A stretch of 64,000 bases of DNA, from the NCBI RefSeq assembly GCF_008065115.1, contig NZ_CP042913.1, positions 5,219,257-5,283,256 on the forward strand, written 5' to 3'. This DNA is from Bythopirellula goksoeyrii. Lineage in GTDB: Bacteria; Planctomycetota; Planctomycetia; Pirellulales; Lacipirellulaceae. The notes under the pieces are model-generated. The model had not been told where the DNA came from and did not search any database. It was given only the letters and a program-made list of their open reading frames with translations. Both the position numbers and the translations under genes were made by a program. Shown here in pieces: positions 38,459-47,275 of the stretch (position 1 is the first letter of the stretch; each line of letters starts with the position of its first letter).

Positions 38459-39541
38459 ATGCTTCACGCTGTAATAATGGCCGGTGGTACCGGCACTCGC
38501 TTTTGGCCCGCTAGTCGTGCCGCCTCGCCCAAGCAACTCTTGCCGTTGGTGGGTAAGTCGACCATGATTCGCCAGACCTACGAACGACTAGAAGGGCTGG
38601 TGCCTCCTGAGCAAACGCTGATTGTGACTAATCAGCAACTTGTCGAACCCATTGCAGAACAAATCCCTGAACTACCGGTGTCGCAGCTTGTGGGGGAACC
38701 CTGCAAACGCGACACGGCTCCCTGCATCGGTTTGGCAGCCTTGTTGGTAAGTCGCAAGGACCCGGACGCCACGATGCTCGTGATGCCGGCCGATCATGTG
38801 ATTCGTTCCCGCAACCATTTTCAGTCGGCTGTGAAGCAGGCAGTGGAGATGGTTGGAAAATCCCAGGCGGAGATTGTGACTTTTGGAATTAAGCCGACTT
38901 ATCCGGCGGAGATTTTTGGCTACATCCATCGCGGGGCGGCCATCGATACCCGCGGCGACTCGGCACCTTCTTACGTGGTCAAGCACTTTCGCGAAAAACC
39001 GAATGCGTCGACTGCCGCGGAATATGTTTCCTCGGGAGATTATTTCTGGAACTCCGGGATCTTTATCTGGAAAGCGAAGACCATCCTGGACGCGCTCGCT
39101 GCGCAACAGCCGGAGATGCTGGAGCATCTCAAGAAAATCGTTGATGCCTGGGGAACCGACAAGCAAGACGAAGTGCTTGAGAAAGAGTTTACCGCAATTG
39201 AAGGAATTTCGATCGACTACGCGGTGATGGAACACGCGAAGAATGTGGCGGTGATCGTGGCCCCCTATGACTGGGATGACTTGGGTAGCTGGTTGTCGCT
39301 GGCCCGCCTCTTGGGAACCGATCGTGACGAGAACACGATCGTCGGCAAGCATCTAGGCATGAACACCAAGGGAACGATCATCCGCTCGACCGACGATCAC
39401 TTGGTGGTCACTCTGGGGCTCAAAGATTGCCTGGTGGTTCATACGCCGGATGCAACTTTGGTTGCCAATAAGAATGATGAGGAATCGATTCGGAATATCG
39501 TAAAACTGCTCGAGCAGCGCGGGATGACGGAGTATCTCTAG
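38459..39541 (+). CDS. manC: Mannose-1-phosphate guanylyltransferase
   Basis: The 360-aa product begins with the nucleotide-binding signature MAGGTGTRFWPASR and PKQLLPLVG. It contains MPADHVI, EIFGYIHRG, FREKPNA and FWNSGIFIWKA, all typical of GDP-mannose pyrophosphorylases. It lacks the phosphomannose isomerase domain of the longer type II enzymes, so it is the short type. It makes GDP-mannose for surface polysaccharides or glycosylation. It stands alone between repeat-rich gaps. Confidence 0.95.
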   Translation: MLHAVIMAGGTGTRFWPASRAASPKQLLPLVGKSTMIRQTYERLEGLVPPEQTLIVTNQQLVEPIAEQIPELPVSQLVGEPCKRDTAPCIGLAALLVSRKDPDATMLVMPADHVIRSRNHFQSAVKQAVEMVGKSQAEIVTFGIKPTYPAEIFGYIHRGAAIDTRGDSAPSYVVKHFREKPNASTAAEYVSSGDYFWNSGIFIWKAKTILDALAAQQPEMLEHLKKIVDAWGTDKQDEVLEKEFTAIEGISIDYAVMEHAKNVAVIVAPYDWDDLGSWLSLARLLGTDRDENTIVGKHLGMNTKGTIIRSTDDHLVVTLGLKDCLVVHTPDATLVANKNDEESIRNIVKLLEQRGMTEYL

Positions 39542-39625
39542 AATGCGGAATTCTAATTGCGGAATTCGGAATGAAGAACTAGTAGCCGCGATCCAACGGA
39601 TCGCAGGGTCTTCCGAGCATCAATC

Positions 39626-40081
39626 ATGAACAAGCCCACAGGCCGCATCGCGGGAATTGACTACGGCACCGTGCGGATTGGCATCGCGATGGCGGACCTG
39701 GAAATTGGTATCGCCTCGCCTTATGAGACCTACACGCGCCGCAATGCGGAACTCGACGCGAAGTATTTTTCTGAGCTAGCTGTCGCCGAGCGGCTGTTGC
39801 GTTTCGTTGTCGGTCTACCGGTGCATCTCGATGGGCAGGAGAGCCAGAAATCGCACGAGGCCCGGCAGTTTGGCAAGTGGCTCGGTGAGCTAACCACAGT
39901 GCCGGTCGACTATTTCGACGAGCGGTTTACTTCGTCTGAGGCGGAAGTAATTCTGGGCCAAGCGAATTTTACGAAGAAGCGTCGCAAGGCGCGGCTCGAC
40001 CAACTTGCTGCACAGATCATGCTAACGGCTTATCTTGAGTCAGGTGCAAAGAACCAAAGCAATCCTCAGGGGTTGGAATGA
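39626..40081 (+). CDS. ruvX: YqgF/RuvX-type putative pre-16S rRNA nuclease
   Basis: The 151-aa product has the RNase H-like fold with GIDYGTVRIGIAMAD (Asp in the metal site), FVVGLPVHLDG, FDERFTSSEAE and a C-terminal LDQLAAQIML motif with Asp. Bacterial YqgF is needed for 16S rRNA 5' maturation and was also named a putative Holliday resolvase. The stop overlaps the next gene by 4 bases (ATGA at 40078), so the two are coupled. Confidence 0.93.
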   Translation: MNKPTGRIAGIDYGTVRIGIAMADLEIGIASPYETYTRRNAELDAKYFSELAVAERLLRFVVGLPVHLDGQESQKSHEARQFGKWLGELTTVPVDYFDERFTSSEAEVILGQANFTKKRRKARLDQLAAQIMLTAYLESGAKNQSNPQGLE

Positions 40082-40953
40082 AAGCTCTTGTCGTCGGCTG
40101 TGGGTATCTGGGCGAACGCGTTGCTGAACTATGGCAAGCAGCAGGTACCGAAGTGCATGTCGTCACACGTTCTGCAGAACGCGCGCGGAGATTTGCTGAA
40201 CACGGATTTCAACCGGTGGTGGGCGATATTCTGACACAAGATTCCCTCCCCAAACTACCACTATTCGACACGGTACTATCTGCTGTCGGATACGATCGCA
40301 ATTCCTGCTTGCCGATTACCGAGGTCTATGCACCTGGCTTGGCCAAGGTGCTGGACGTCTTACCTGCCGAGACTGGTCGCGTGATCTATATCAGTACCAC
40401 CGGAGTCTACGGTCCTTCAGAAGGAGATTGGGTAGACGAACACACGCCACCCAACCCACAGCGAGCAGGGGGCCATGCTTCGCTCGCAGCCGAACAGGTG
40501 CTCGCATCCCACCCGCTTGGCTTGCGGTCCGTAATATTGCGATTGGCAGGCATCTATGGACCCGGACGGGTCCCCTCTCTCGACAAGCTCAGCGCAGGCG
40601 AGCCGTTGGCCGTGCCGAGCGAAGGTTGGCTAAATCTGATCCATGTCGACGATGCAGCGGCTGTTGTGTTGGCGGCTGACCGGTGGGCGAGCAAAAATTC
40701 TCCGGCGGAGAGGCCAGAAATATTCTGCGTAAGTGACGGCTGCCCTGTTGTGCGAGGTGACTACTACCGTGAAGTCGCGCGGCTCATCGGCGCTGCCGAG
40801 CCTGAGTTTGTCAGCCCCGATACCGATACCCCAGCCGCCCACAGGGCTCGTTCGGACAAGCGAATCAACAATCGCAAGCTGAACGAGATACTTGGCTACA
40901 CGCCAAAGTATCCTTCCTATCGAGAAGGGCTGGCCGCAATTCTCGGAGAGTGA
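40078..40953 (+). CDS. NAD(P)-dependent epimerase/dehydratase (SDR, YeeZ-like)
   Basis: The 291-aa product has a Rossmann start (MKALVVGCGYLGERVAELW), a DTVLSAVGYDR strand, YISTTGVYGP with Ser-Tyr, and LAGIYGPGRVPSL, the extended SDR layout. The expected YxxxK lysine is not plain: TTGVYGPSEGDW has no lysine four residues after Tyr, so catalysis may differ or be atypical. Substrate unknown. It overlaps ruvX by 4 bases. Confidence 0.8.
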   Translation: MKALVVGCGYLGERVAELWQAAGTEVHVVTRSAERARRFAEHGFQPVVGDILTQDSLPKLPLFDTVLSAVGYDRNSCLPITEVYAPGLAKVLDVLPAETGRVIYISTTGVYGPSEGDWVDEHTPPNPQRAGGHASLAAEQVLASHPLGLRSVILRLAGIYGPGRVPSLDKLSAGEPLAVPSEGWLNLIHVDDAAAVVLAADRWASKNSPAERPEIFCVSDGCPVVRGDYYREVARLIGAAEPEFVSPDTDTPAAHRARSDKRINNRKLNEILGYTPKYPSYREGLAAILGE

Positions 40954-41159
40954 AACCTGTTGAGATTCATTATCGATTCATAAACAGGACGAATTACCTA
41001 CCTCCCGAATCGGTAATCCTCGGAGACAGGGGTGCCTCCGGCTGGGGATTGAATGCCAATTCGACACAATGACGATGCAACAGGTTGCGTACCGATAGCC
41101 GCGCCCTTTAGAATCCGTGTTCGTGTCCCCTATCCTCCACAGTCTCCCCTGCAGCCACC

Positions 41160-41942
41160 ATGATTGAACGGACTCCCTTATTCCCGCACGTGATTGAACT
41201 CAATCATCAGGCTCATCGACGCATTAGTTGTTGTGTGTACTTGGTTTACGACGAGAGCGACTGGCTCTTGCTGGACATTGGCTACGAGGATGCAGTCGAC
41301 GAATGCATAGAGCTGATCCGTCAGCTCGACTTCCCTTTCAGCAAGTGTCAGACGTTGGTCGCCTCGCACGCGGATGTGGACCATATTCAGGGCCTCTCCA
41401 AGGCGAAGCAAATCCTCAAAACAACCGTGACAGCTCACCCCCTTTCTGCCAAGCATTTGGAATCGGGGGACAAACTGGCGACCTTTGCCGAAATCGCGGC
41501 TCAGGATATCCACATGGCCATGCCCGCTGTGGAAGTGGAACACCAAGTGAACGATGGAGATAAGATCAAGCTAGGAAACTTGGAACTAGAAGTTTGGCAC
41601 ACCCCGGGACATACCGACGGCCAACTCTCCTTGAGACTCGATAATCTCCTGCTGTCTGGCGACAATTTGTTTCGCGATGGTTGTGTGGGGGCGATCGATG
41701 CCCATCACGGCAGTAGTATTACCGATTTCATCGCGTCGCTGACCCGAATTCGTGAGAGCGATGTCGAATGGTTGCTCCCCAGTCACGGACCAGCTTTCCG
41801 CAAAGAGAATGCGATGATCGACAAGACCATCGCCCGCTTGGAAGGCTACCTGCACATGGCCGACTTCGGCACCTGTGCCCTCGACTGGCCACTAATGGAC
41901 GAGTGGGAAAAAGAATTGGTGGCGGGGAAGCAGCCAAGCTAG
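41160..41942 (+). CDS. Metallo-beta-lactamase-fold hydrolase
   Basis: The 260-aa product has the MBL order: [10 protein letters not shown] (HxDxDH variant of HxHxDH), a GHTDGQLS block carrying the next His, LSGDNLF with a bridging Asp, and SHGPAF near the C-terminus. The second His of the first motif is replaced by Asp, a variation seen in glyoxalase II relatives. Substrate could be a thioester, lactone or glutathione conjugate. It is alone on the plus strand, followed by the tyrosine-rich gene. Confidence 0.86.
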   Translation: MIERTPLFPHVIELNHQAHRRISCCVYLVYDESDWLLLDIGYEDAVDECIELIRQLDFPFSKCQTLVASHADVDHIQGLSKAKQILKTTVTAHPLSAKHLESGDKLATFAEIAAQDIHMAMPAVEVEHQVNDGDKIKLGNLELEVWHTPGHTDGQLSLRLDNLLLSGDNLFRDGCVGAIDAHHGSSITDFIASLTRIRESDVEWLLPSHGPAFRKENAMIDKTIARLEGYLHMADFGTCALDWPLMDEWEKELVAGKQPS

Positions 41943-42139
41943 CGGCCATTGTCCCCAGTCTGGCACTGAGCAAACAGCTCCATGTGGGGACCGATTGTGC
42001 CAATTCTGACGGTTCTGCCGGATATTCCCTCAATCTTGAGTTTCCCCAGAGCCGATTCTTACTCGTAGAGACAAACAAGCTCGCGGCAACTGCGCCGTGG
42101 CTTCCCGCTTACCCGCACGACGATCGAGGGGGGAATTCG

Positions 42140-42469
42140 ATGGTTCGCCGGCTTACATTCGCTTTTTGCTGCGCAGGGGCTCTCGCCTGCTGCCTGGCCC
42201 AATCCCAGACCGCTTCGGCCCAACAGGCCTATGGGCGTTCCTGGGGCCAAACTTACACAACTCAGGATTGGGAACGCTTTTACCACTATCCGTACGTGTA
42301 CTACCCACAGAACTTCTATGGGAACGAGTACTATCGGAGTGCTGACAGCCTGTACTATCGCTATCCGCCCGAGATGCGGATTCCGGTCTACAACCAGCGT
42401 TGGCACAACTACTATCCCAATCGCCGCCTATACCATAGCGGCCATCATTTCCAACTCGATGTGTTTTGA
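42140..42469 (+). CDS. Secreted tyrosine-rich protein
   Basis: ATG 42140 follows GAGGGGGG at seven bases; the longer frame to 41768 overlaps the MBL gene in another frame and is rejected. The 109-aa product has a signal peptide (MVRRLTFAFCCAGALACCLAQSQTASAQQ). The mature part is very rich in Tyr, Trp, Pro and Arg (WERFYHYPYVYYPQNFYGNEYY, RYPPEMRIPVYNQRWHNYYP). Similar secreted Tyr-rich proteins occur across Pirellulales, with no known role. The sequence suggests a short extended or beta structure. Confidence 0.8.
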   Translation: MVRRLTFAFCCAGALACCLAQSQTASAQQAYGRSWGQTYTTQDWERFYHYPYVYYPQNFYGNEYYRSADSLYYRYPPEMRIPVYNQRWHNYYPNRRLYHSGHHFQLDVF

Positions 42470-42527
42470 TCAGAGGTAGTAGCGACTCACTTGCTGCCAC
42501 CTACGAATCATCTCCTACACGCGCTTC

Positions 42528-42574
42528 AACACTCAAGAGAGCAATCGCACCAGCGGTTTGCTCTCTTGAGTGTT
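42528..42574. terminator. Strong hairpin between convergent genes
   Basis: AACACTCAAGAGAGCAA (42528-42544) is a perfect 17-bp complement of 42558-42574, with a 13-base loop. It sits between the Tyr-rich gene stop (42469) and the M20 gene stop (42614), so it can end both transcripts. The T-run after it is short (TGTTTTG). Confidence 0.85.
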
Positions 42575-42613
42575 TTGTGAAGCGCATAGCAAGATTGCCG
42601 TAGGTGAGAGTTT

Positions 42614-43831
42614 CTAAGCTTCTGCAATTCTCCGATAGACTTCCACGCCCTTCTCTAGCTGCTCGACTGAAATCCATTCATCGTCGGTGTGGGCTTGGGT
42701 GATGCTCCCTGGGCCAAAGACGATGGTCGGAATCCCGTGGGCTGCGATCACCCAGGCGTCCGTGCCGTAGGGGACGCCTACGATGTCGCTTGCGATGCCC
42801 GTGCTGCGAGCAATTACCGCGACCTCTTCCGCCCAAGCCTGATTCTCGCCTGCCTGCAAACCACTACTCTGATTCCATGGCGGATCGTGTTCAATTTCCA
42901 ACTCCCCTGAAACTTCCGAAGCGATGTAATCAATCATCTCCTGATGGGCTTCGATCGGGTCCTCTCCTGGCATCAACCTCCGATCGATGTCAATCACGGC
43001 GTGATCGGGAACCACGTTGGCTCCTGTGCCACCCTCAATCGTGTTGACCGACACGGTAGGCCTGCCGCAAATGCAATCGCGACCACGGTCGAGAAGCACT
43101 TCCTCGTCGAACCGGCGGATTGCAGTGATGACTTCACTCATGGCGTAGATGGCGTTCTTGCCATACTGGGGCTGCGAGGAATGTGCAGCGCGTCCACGGG
43201 TATGACACCTCCAACGTACAATTCCTTTATGGGCAACGACTGCCGCGAGGTCGGTAGGCTCGGCCACGATGGCCCGCTGGGGTCGGAGTTGCTGCAATTC
43301 TTCAAGCGACAATGTGCCGTGCGTATCTTCCCCTGAGGACTGCTCTTTGTCCCACAGGCGGCACAAAGCCTTGGCTCCGGTAAAGCCACATTCCTCGTTG
43401 ATCGTAAAAGCGAGTAATGTCGTCCCCTGACAAGTCTGTTGCTCAGCTGCCAGGGAAATCGCAGCAATCATCGCCGCCATGCTCCCTTTCACATCGCAAG
43501 CTCCACGTCCGTAGATTCGTCCCTCCCGCAGTTCCGCCGCAAAGGGATCGATCTTCATCCCCTCCACTCCGACGGTATCTTGATGGACTTCCCAGAGTGT
43601 TACTGGCTCTCCAGGACGCCCCTGCGACGCGGGTATCAGGACTACTAAATTCTCCCGCCCGGGGTGAACCACCTGTCGGAGCCATTTCCAGCCAGATCGA
43701 TCAGCCAGATCCTGGAGAAAATCGGTAATTCGTGCCTCCCCGGTCCCAGAACCCGAATCCTCGCCAAAAGAGGGGTTAATACTCGGGATCTGCAACAATT
43801 TTTGCAGTAAGTCTTTAGCAGATAGGGACAT
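42614..43831 (-). CDS. M20-family zinc deacylase (ArgE/DapE type)
   Basis: The 405-aa product shows the M20 metal ligands: HQDTV (His83, Asp85), GRGACDVKG (Asp113), NEECG (Glu146/147) and a final HTDDEWI. A lid domain (VVAHKGIVRWRCHTRGRAAHSSQPQYG) is present. The first motif reads EVHQDTV rather than GHxDTV. Family members remove acetyl or succinyl groups from amino acids or peptides. The lack of an arginine or lysine operon leaves the substrate open. Confidence 0.92.
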   Translation of the reverse strand: MSLSAKDLLQKLLQIPSINPSFGEDSGSGTGEARITDFLQDLADRSGWKWLRQVVHPGRENLVVLIPASQGRPGEPVTLWEVHQDTVGVEGMKIDPFAAELREGRIYGRGACDVKGSMAAMIAAISLAAEQQTCQGTTLLAFTINEECGFTGAKALCRLWDKEQSSGEDTHGTLSLEELQQLRPQRAIVAEPTDLAAVVAHKGIVRWRCHTRGRAAHSSQPQYGKNAIYAMSEVITAIRRFDEEVLLDRGRDCICGRPTVSVNTIEGGTGANVVPDHAVIDIDRRLMPGEDPIEAHQEMIDYIASEVSGELEIEHDPPWNQSSGLQAGENQAWAEEVAVIARSTGIASDIVGVPYGTDAWVIAAHGIPTIVFGPGSITQAHTDDEWISVEQLEKGVEVYRRIAEA

Positions 43832-43932
43832 ACAAACTTTTTGCCTAAACGGGTGGTCTGGGGGGAATACAACTTCGAAACGTGATTATTTCGATATTTC
43901 ACGATTTCAAGAAGAAAATCTCCAAAATGTAT

Positions 43933-44032
43933 TTGATTATCTCGCTCGGCAACGCTAGAATCGGGCTATGCGTAGGCTTCCTACGTTGTTCGCCCTCTGT
44001 GGGTTGCTGCCCCACCCACAGGGGGATTTTTT
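43933..44032 (+). ncRNA. Candidate small RNA with its own promoter and terminator
   Basis: A sigma70-like promoter (TTGATT at 43933-43938, 17-bp spacer, TAGAAT at 43956-43961) predicts a start near 43967. About 62-66 bases downstream lies a terminator hairpin (CCCTCTGTGGGT 43993-44004 with ACCCACAGGGGG 44014-44025, one wobble) followed by ATTTTTTA. The transcript would also hold a small hairpin CGTAGG-CTT-CCTACG (43971-43985). No ORF fits. It lies between the M20 gene and mrp. Confidence 0.5.
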
Positions 44033-44386
44033 ATGCGCATTTTTAAGGCTTTCTTGCTTTTTGACTTTGGGTTCTCAGGCTCTGAATACCTCGGTTTTAG
44101 CAATTCTATAGCTTTTCACCCAAATCAGGCTACTAGTCGAGGCCATACAACTGTACTGGCAACGGATCTCTGTATCCATGCAAGGCATGTACCTAAGCAG
44201 GGTCAATCGGGTCGAATCCTTTCTATTGGTACTTCACGCCTTGGCAACCTATCTCTCAGCGATATGGTTTAGATAGTGGACTTGTTGCTGAGACCTCACA
44301 GCAAGCCTAATCTGCTAGACCAAATTCCTGCCCCATTGCTCCGTTTCTGCCCGAGAACAACCCCTTTCCATCGAGACCAAATTCCT

Positions 44387-45466
44387 ATGTCTGCTGAGAG
44401 TATCAATCGTGATCAAGTTGAAAATGCCCTGAAAACAATTGCAGATCCTGAAACGGGCAGACCGCTGTCTCAACTTGACCAGATTCGCGATGTCTCAGTT
44501 GAGGGCAACGATGTCGATGTTTCCATCGCACTGACCAGTTACTCGGCCCCCCTTTGGGAAGATACGCGTCAGCACGTTACCGAGCATTTGCAAAGCTCAC
44601 TCCCAGGCAATCGTAAGGTTAAGGTAGACATTGTTCCCCTGGATCGACCTGCTGAGCCCATCGGCGGAATCGGACTCACTGCCAAGAGTGTCATTGCTGT
44701 CGGGTCGGGTAAAGGTGGAGTCGGCAAGAGTACTGTCGCTGTCTCACTCGCCTGTGGACTCCAAAAGGCTGGATGTAAGGTCGGTTTATTGGATGCCGAC
44801 GTCTATGGCCCTAGTGTGCCGCACTTGTTGGGAGTCACAGAGCGGCCCACAGCGACTGAAAAGAAGCTTCAGCCAATTGATGTGCAGGGCCTTAAGATGA
44901 TGAGTATGGGGCTTCTGGTACCCCCTGGAGAAGCAGTCGTGTGGCGCGGTCCGATGTTGCACGGGGCAATCACACAATTCTTGCGTGACACGAATTGGGG
45001 CGACCTCGACTATCTGATTATCGACATGCCGCCTGGTACTGGCGACATCTCCCTTACGTTGTCGCAACTCATCCCACTCACCGGGGCCGTCGTGGTTTGC
45101 ACTCCACAAGACGTGGCGTTGTTGGACGCCGTAAAGGCCATTGCCATGTTCAACAAGGTGAATATCCCCATCCTCGGTGTTGTCGAGAACATGAGTTATT
45201 TTCTCTGCCCTGACAATGGCAAACGTTACGACATCTTTGGTTCGGGAGGTGCGCGACGCAAAGCAGAAGAGTTGGGCGTTCCCTTTCTGGGGGAAGTTCC
45301 GATTCAGATTGCGATTCGAGAAAGGGGCGACGCAGGCGATAGCTTTGGCAACTTCGCCGATCAAGATGCTGCTCCGCATTTCGAGCGCATTTGCTACAGC
45401 CTGACAAAAAATCTCGCGATGCAAAAAGCTTCCAATCCACCGCTGCCTAGTCTCTCGGTTCTCTGA
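44387..45466 (+). CDS. mrp: Mrp/NBP35-type iron-sulfur cluster carrier ATPase
   Basis: The 359-aa product from ATG 44387 (an earlier frame start at 44276 has no support) has an N-terminal MIP18/DUF59 domain (INRDQVENALKTIADPETG) and a P-loop ATPase with SGKGGVGKST (deviant Walker A), GLLDADVYGPSVPHLLG, IIDMPPGTGDI and VVENMSYFLCPD. Mrp proteins hold and deliver [4Fe-4S] clusters; the CPD motif is present but the usual CxxC is not obvious by eye. ThiC at 24317 is a likely cluster client. Confidence 0.94.
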   Translation: MSAESINRDQVENALKTIADPETGRPLSQLDQIRDVSVEGNDVDVSIALTSYSAPLWEDTRQHVTEHLQSSLPGNRKVKVDIVPLDRPAEPIGGIGLTAKSVIAVGSGKGGVGKSTVAVSLACGLQKAGCKVGLLDADVYGPSVPHLLGVTERPTATEKKLQPIDVQGLKMMSMGLLVPPGEAVVWRGPMLHGAITQFLRDTNWGDLDYLIIDMPPGTGDISLTLSQLIPLTGAVVVCTPQDVALLDAVKAIAMFNKVNIPILGVVENMSYFLCPDNGKRYDIFGSGGARRKAEELGVPFLGEVPIQIAIRERGDAGDSFGNFADQDAAPHFERICYSLTKNLAMQKASNPPLPSLSVL

Positions 45467-45658
45467 ACTGTTAGGCTCACACTTAACAAACTGTTGGATG
45501 GGGATAACTTGTCGACAAGTTGCTCTTATTGGGAGATTGCCCAAGTCACAACTCCTTAGAGAGCAAGAGGATGAATCTGCTCCCAGCCGGCCCGCCACGC
45601 GGTCCGGGTTTCCCGGAGGCAAGTGTGCCTCAGGCAAGGACTAATCGGGGCAGCGCAG

Positions 45659-45692
45659 AAAAAAGACCGCTCTCCTAACGTGGAGAGCGGTC
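45659..45692 (-). terminator. Rho-independent terminator of the H1-like gene
   Basis: GACCGCTCTCC (45665-45675) pairs perfectly with GGAGAGCGGTC (45682-45692). On the minus strand a six-T run (A-run at 45659-45664) follows the stem. It is 62 bases past the H1-like stop. Confidence 0.9.
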
Positions 45693-45753
45693 CCATTCGA
45701 CATGCTCCGGCAGCCGATGTGCTGCCGGTACTCACGAGACGAAGTACTCCTGT

Positions 45754-46008
45754 TTACTTTCGCTTCGCAGTCTTTCGCTTCGCCGTTTTCTTTTTGGCGG
45801 TCTTCTTTTTCTTGGCTACCTTCTTCTTGGCGGCCTTCTTCTTCTTGGCTACCTTTTTCTTGGCAGTCTTCTTCTTCTTGGCTACCTTCTTCTTGGCAGT
45901 CTTCTTTTTCTTGGCTACCTTCTTCTTGGCGGCCTTCTTCTTCTTGGCTACCTTCTTCTTGGCTGCCTTCTTTTTAGGGGCAGCTTTCTTCTTCTTCTTT
46001 TTCGCCAC
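45754..46008 (-). CDS. Lysine/alanine-rich histone H1-like DNA-binding protein
   Basis: The GTG at 46008 follows GGAGG at seven bases and gives VAKKKKKK; the frame extends upstream without a ribosome site. The 84-aa product is almost only Lys, Ala, Val, Thr and Arg in a tandem 11-residue unit VAKKKK(A/T)AKKK, about five copies, ending in Arg-rich KRKTAKRK. This is like chlamydial Hc1 and eukaryotic H1 tails, expected to bind DNA by charge. Planctomycetes often carry such proteins. A terminator and an operator-like region frame it. The 33-bp tandem DNA repeats may change copy number. Confidence 0.85.
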   Translation of the reverse strand: MAKKKKKKAAPKKKAAKKKVAKKKKAAKKKVAKKKKTAKKKVAKKKKTAKKKVAKKKKAAKKKVAKKKKTAKKKTAKRKTAKRK

Positions 46009-46051
46009 AACAAATCCTCCATAACACAAAGGTCAGTGGTAACTTGTTCTA

Positions 46052-46123
46052 TTCAATTCTCAATTGAACACAGAACAATTGTCACCCCGAAAGAAAAACA
46101 TGTCACCCTTCCAGGGTGTCACG
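46052..46123 (-). promoter_or_regulatory. Operator-like motifs upstream of the H1-like gene
   Basis: TTCAATT-CTC-AATTGAA (46052-46068) is a perfect dyad 44 bases before the GTG. Two direct GTCACCC copies (46081-46087 and 46102-46108) lie 21 bp apart, about two helical turns, and a GGGTGTCAC word follows near 46114. These suit a repressor or activator site. No clear -35/-10 could be assigned. Confidence 0.4.
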
Positions 46124-46391
46124 ACTTACACACTTAGTAATTGACTTCGTTGTCTGGTACCCAATTGGATGATCAAAATTCGTTTGCAAAGATGACTCGG
46201 GCACTGTGAATTTATAAAAAAGTTATGAGACCTCCTTGCTCCATTGATCGTATTTGTACGAATTCGTCAAAATAGTGCAACACATTTTTGGAAAAAAATT
46301 CCAACTTCGAAGGTTTTTAAGGAAGCAAAGACATCGAATTGATGTGTTCAAGTGGTTCGAATCGAACGGCCATCACGCAGATTGCCGGATC

Positions 46392-47210
46392 TTAATAGAG
46401 AGAGATGCGAGTTCCGTCAAAAAGTTGAATTCGCTTGATAGGGTGCTCTTCATTCGATGAGGCACAGCGACTATTTGGCGGTGTCAAACAACGCAAATAA
46501 CTATTGAGGATCAATGAGTTTCTTGATCGGATTGACACGATGCCTGAACAACCAACGAGTGTGAAAAGTTCTCGCCAAAACTGAGTCATATGACGCATAT
46601 GAGGATGGATAGGGTCAAATCCGTACCAGGCAATTGGCACTGTAAAAATAGAGGTATTCTTACTTTTCGTCAGCTCCTCCAAGCCCGAATTCAGCTGGTG
46701 GGCTCGATCTAGCAAGTCGGTCTGTGTGAGTCGACATGTAGGAAAAAGGAGCCCCCTCAGAACTCGAAATTTGACTTGGCTAAGTCGCTCCAAAACAGCG
46801 ATCGGCAACGCCGTGATCACCACTTTCGCGTGATAGATCTGAAGCTGATCAACGCATGTCGTTACCCAATCAAGAATGGTCTCAACAGGCACTTCATATC
46901 CCAAATCATTGCCCACATCGGTAACAAACGCGACCGTTCGATCGACGTTTTCTTGTCGCAAAGATTGCCAAACTCCACAAGAAAAAATTTTTGGGAATTT
47001 TTTTCTAAGAAACCCCGATTCGTTGCCATAAGAGCGACCGGGACCCATTGCGACATGAATCGACAACGGAGCGCGCAAGGTAGCGCGCGCGATGGAAACG
47101 GCAGTTGGAAATGATCGCGAAAGGTTACTCGCACCTAAGAAGATCACGCGATCATTCGTCGGAAAGGTCTCAAACTGAGACCATATATGTTGATTCAATT
47201 CCAAATTCAA
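46392..47210 (-). CDS. SGNH/GDSL-like hydrolase
   Basis: The 272-aa product has GASNLSRS at residues 26-33 (block I, with Ser28 as likely nucleophile), GNDL at 100-103 (block III) and DPIHPH at 199-204 (block V). There is no signal peptide. The C-terminal 60 residues look like an add-on. The family includes esterases and acetyl hydrolases. No neighbour explains a substrate; the next genes are a site-2 protease and lpxB on the same strand. Confidence 0.72.
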   Translation of the reverse strand: MNLELNQHIWSQFETFPTNDRVIFLGASNLSRSFPTAVSIARATLRAPLSIHVAMGPGRSYGNESGFLRKKFPKIFSCGVWQSLRQENVDRTVAFVTDVGNDLGYEVPVETILDWVTTCVDQLQIYHAKVVITALPIAVLERLSQVKFRVLRGLLFPTCRLTQTDLLDRAHQLNSGLEELTKSKNTSIFTVPIAWYGFDPIHPHMRHMTQFWRELFTLVGCSGIVSIRSRNSLILNSYLRCLTPPNSRCASSNEEHPIKRIQLFDGTRISLY

Positions 47211-47275
47211 GGCATTAACGTGCTAGATGTTGTATAGGAATCTTTACTTGTCGTTTCATCAAGAGAAGTACTGAA

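Noticed and set aside
41768-42139. N-terminal extension of the tyrosine-rich protein
   Set aside because: It overlaps the MBL gene in another frame; the ATG at 42140 has a good ribosome site and a signal peptide.
44207-44222. tRNA-like T-loop word (GGGTCGAATCC)
   Set aside because: No acceptor, D or anticodon stems could be folded around it.
45623-46024. Plus-strand Phe/Leu-rich 133-residue frame
   Set aside because: It is the antisense of the Lys/Ala repeat gene.
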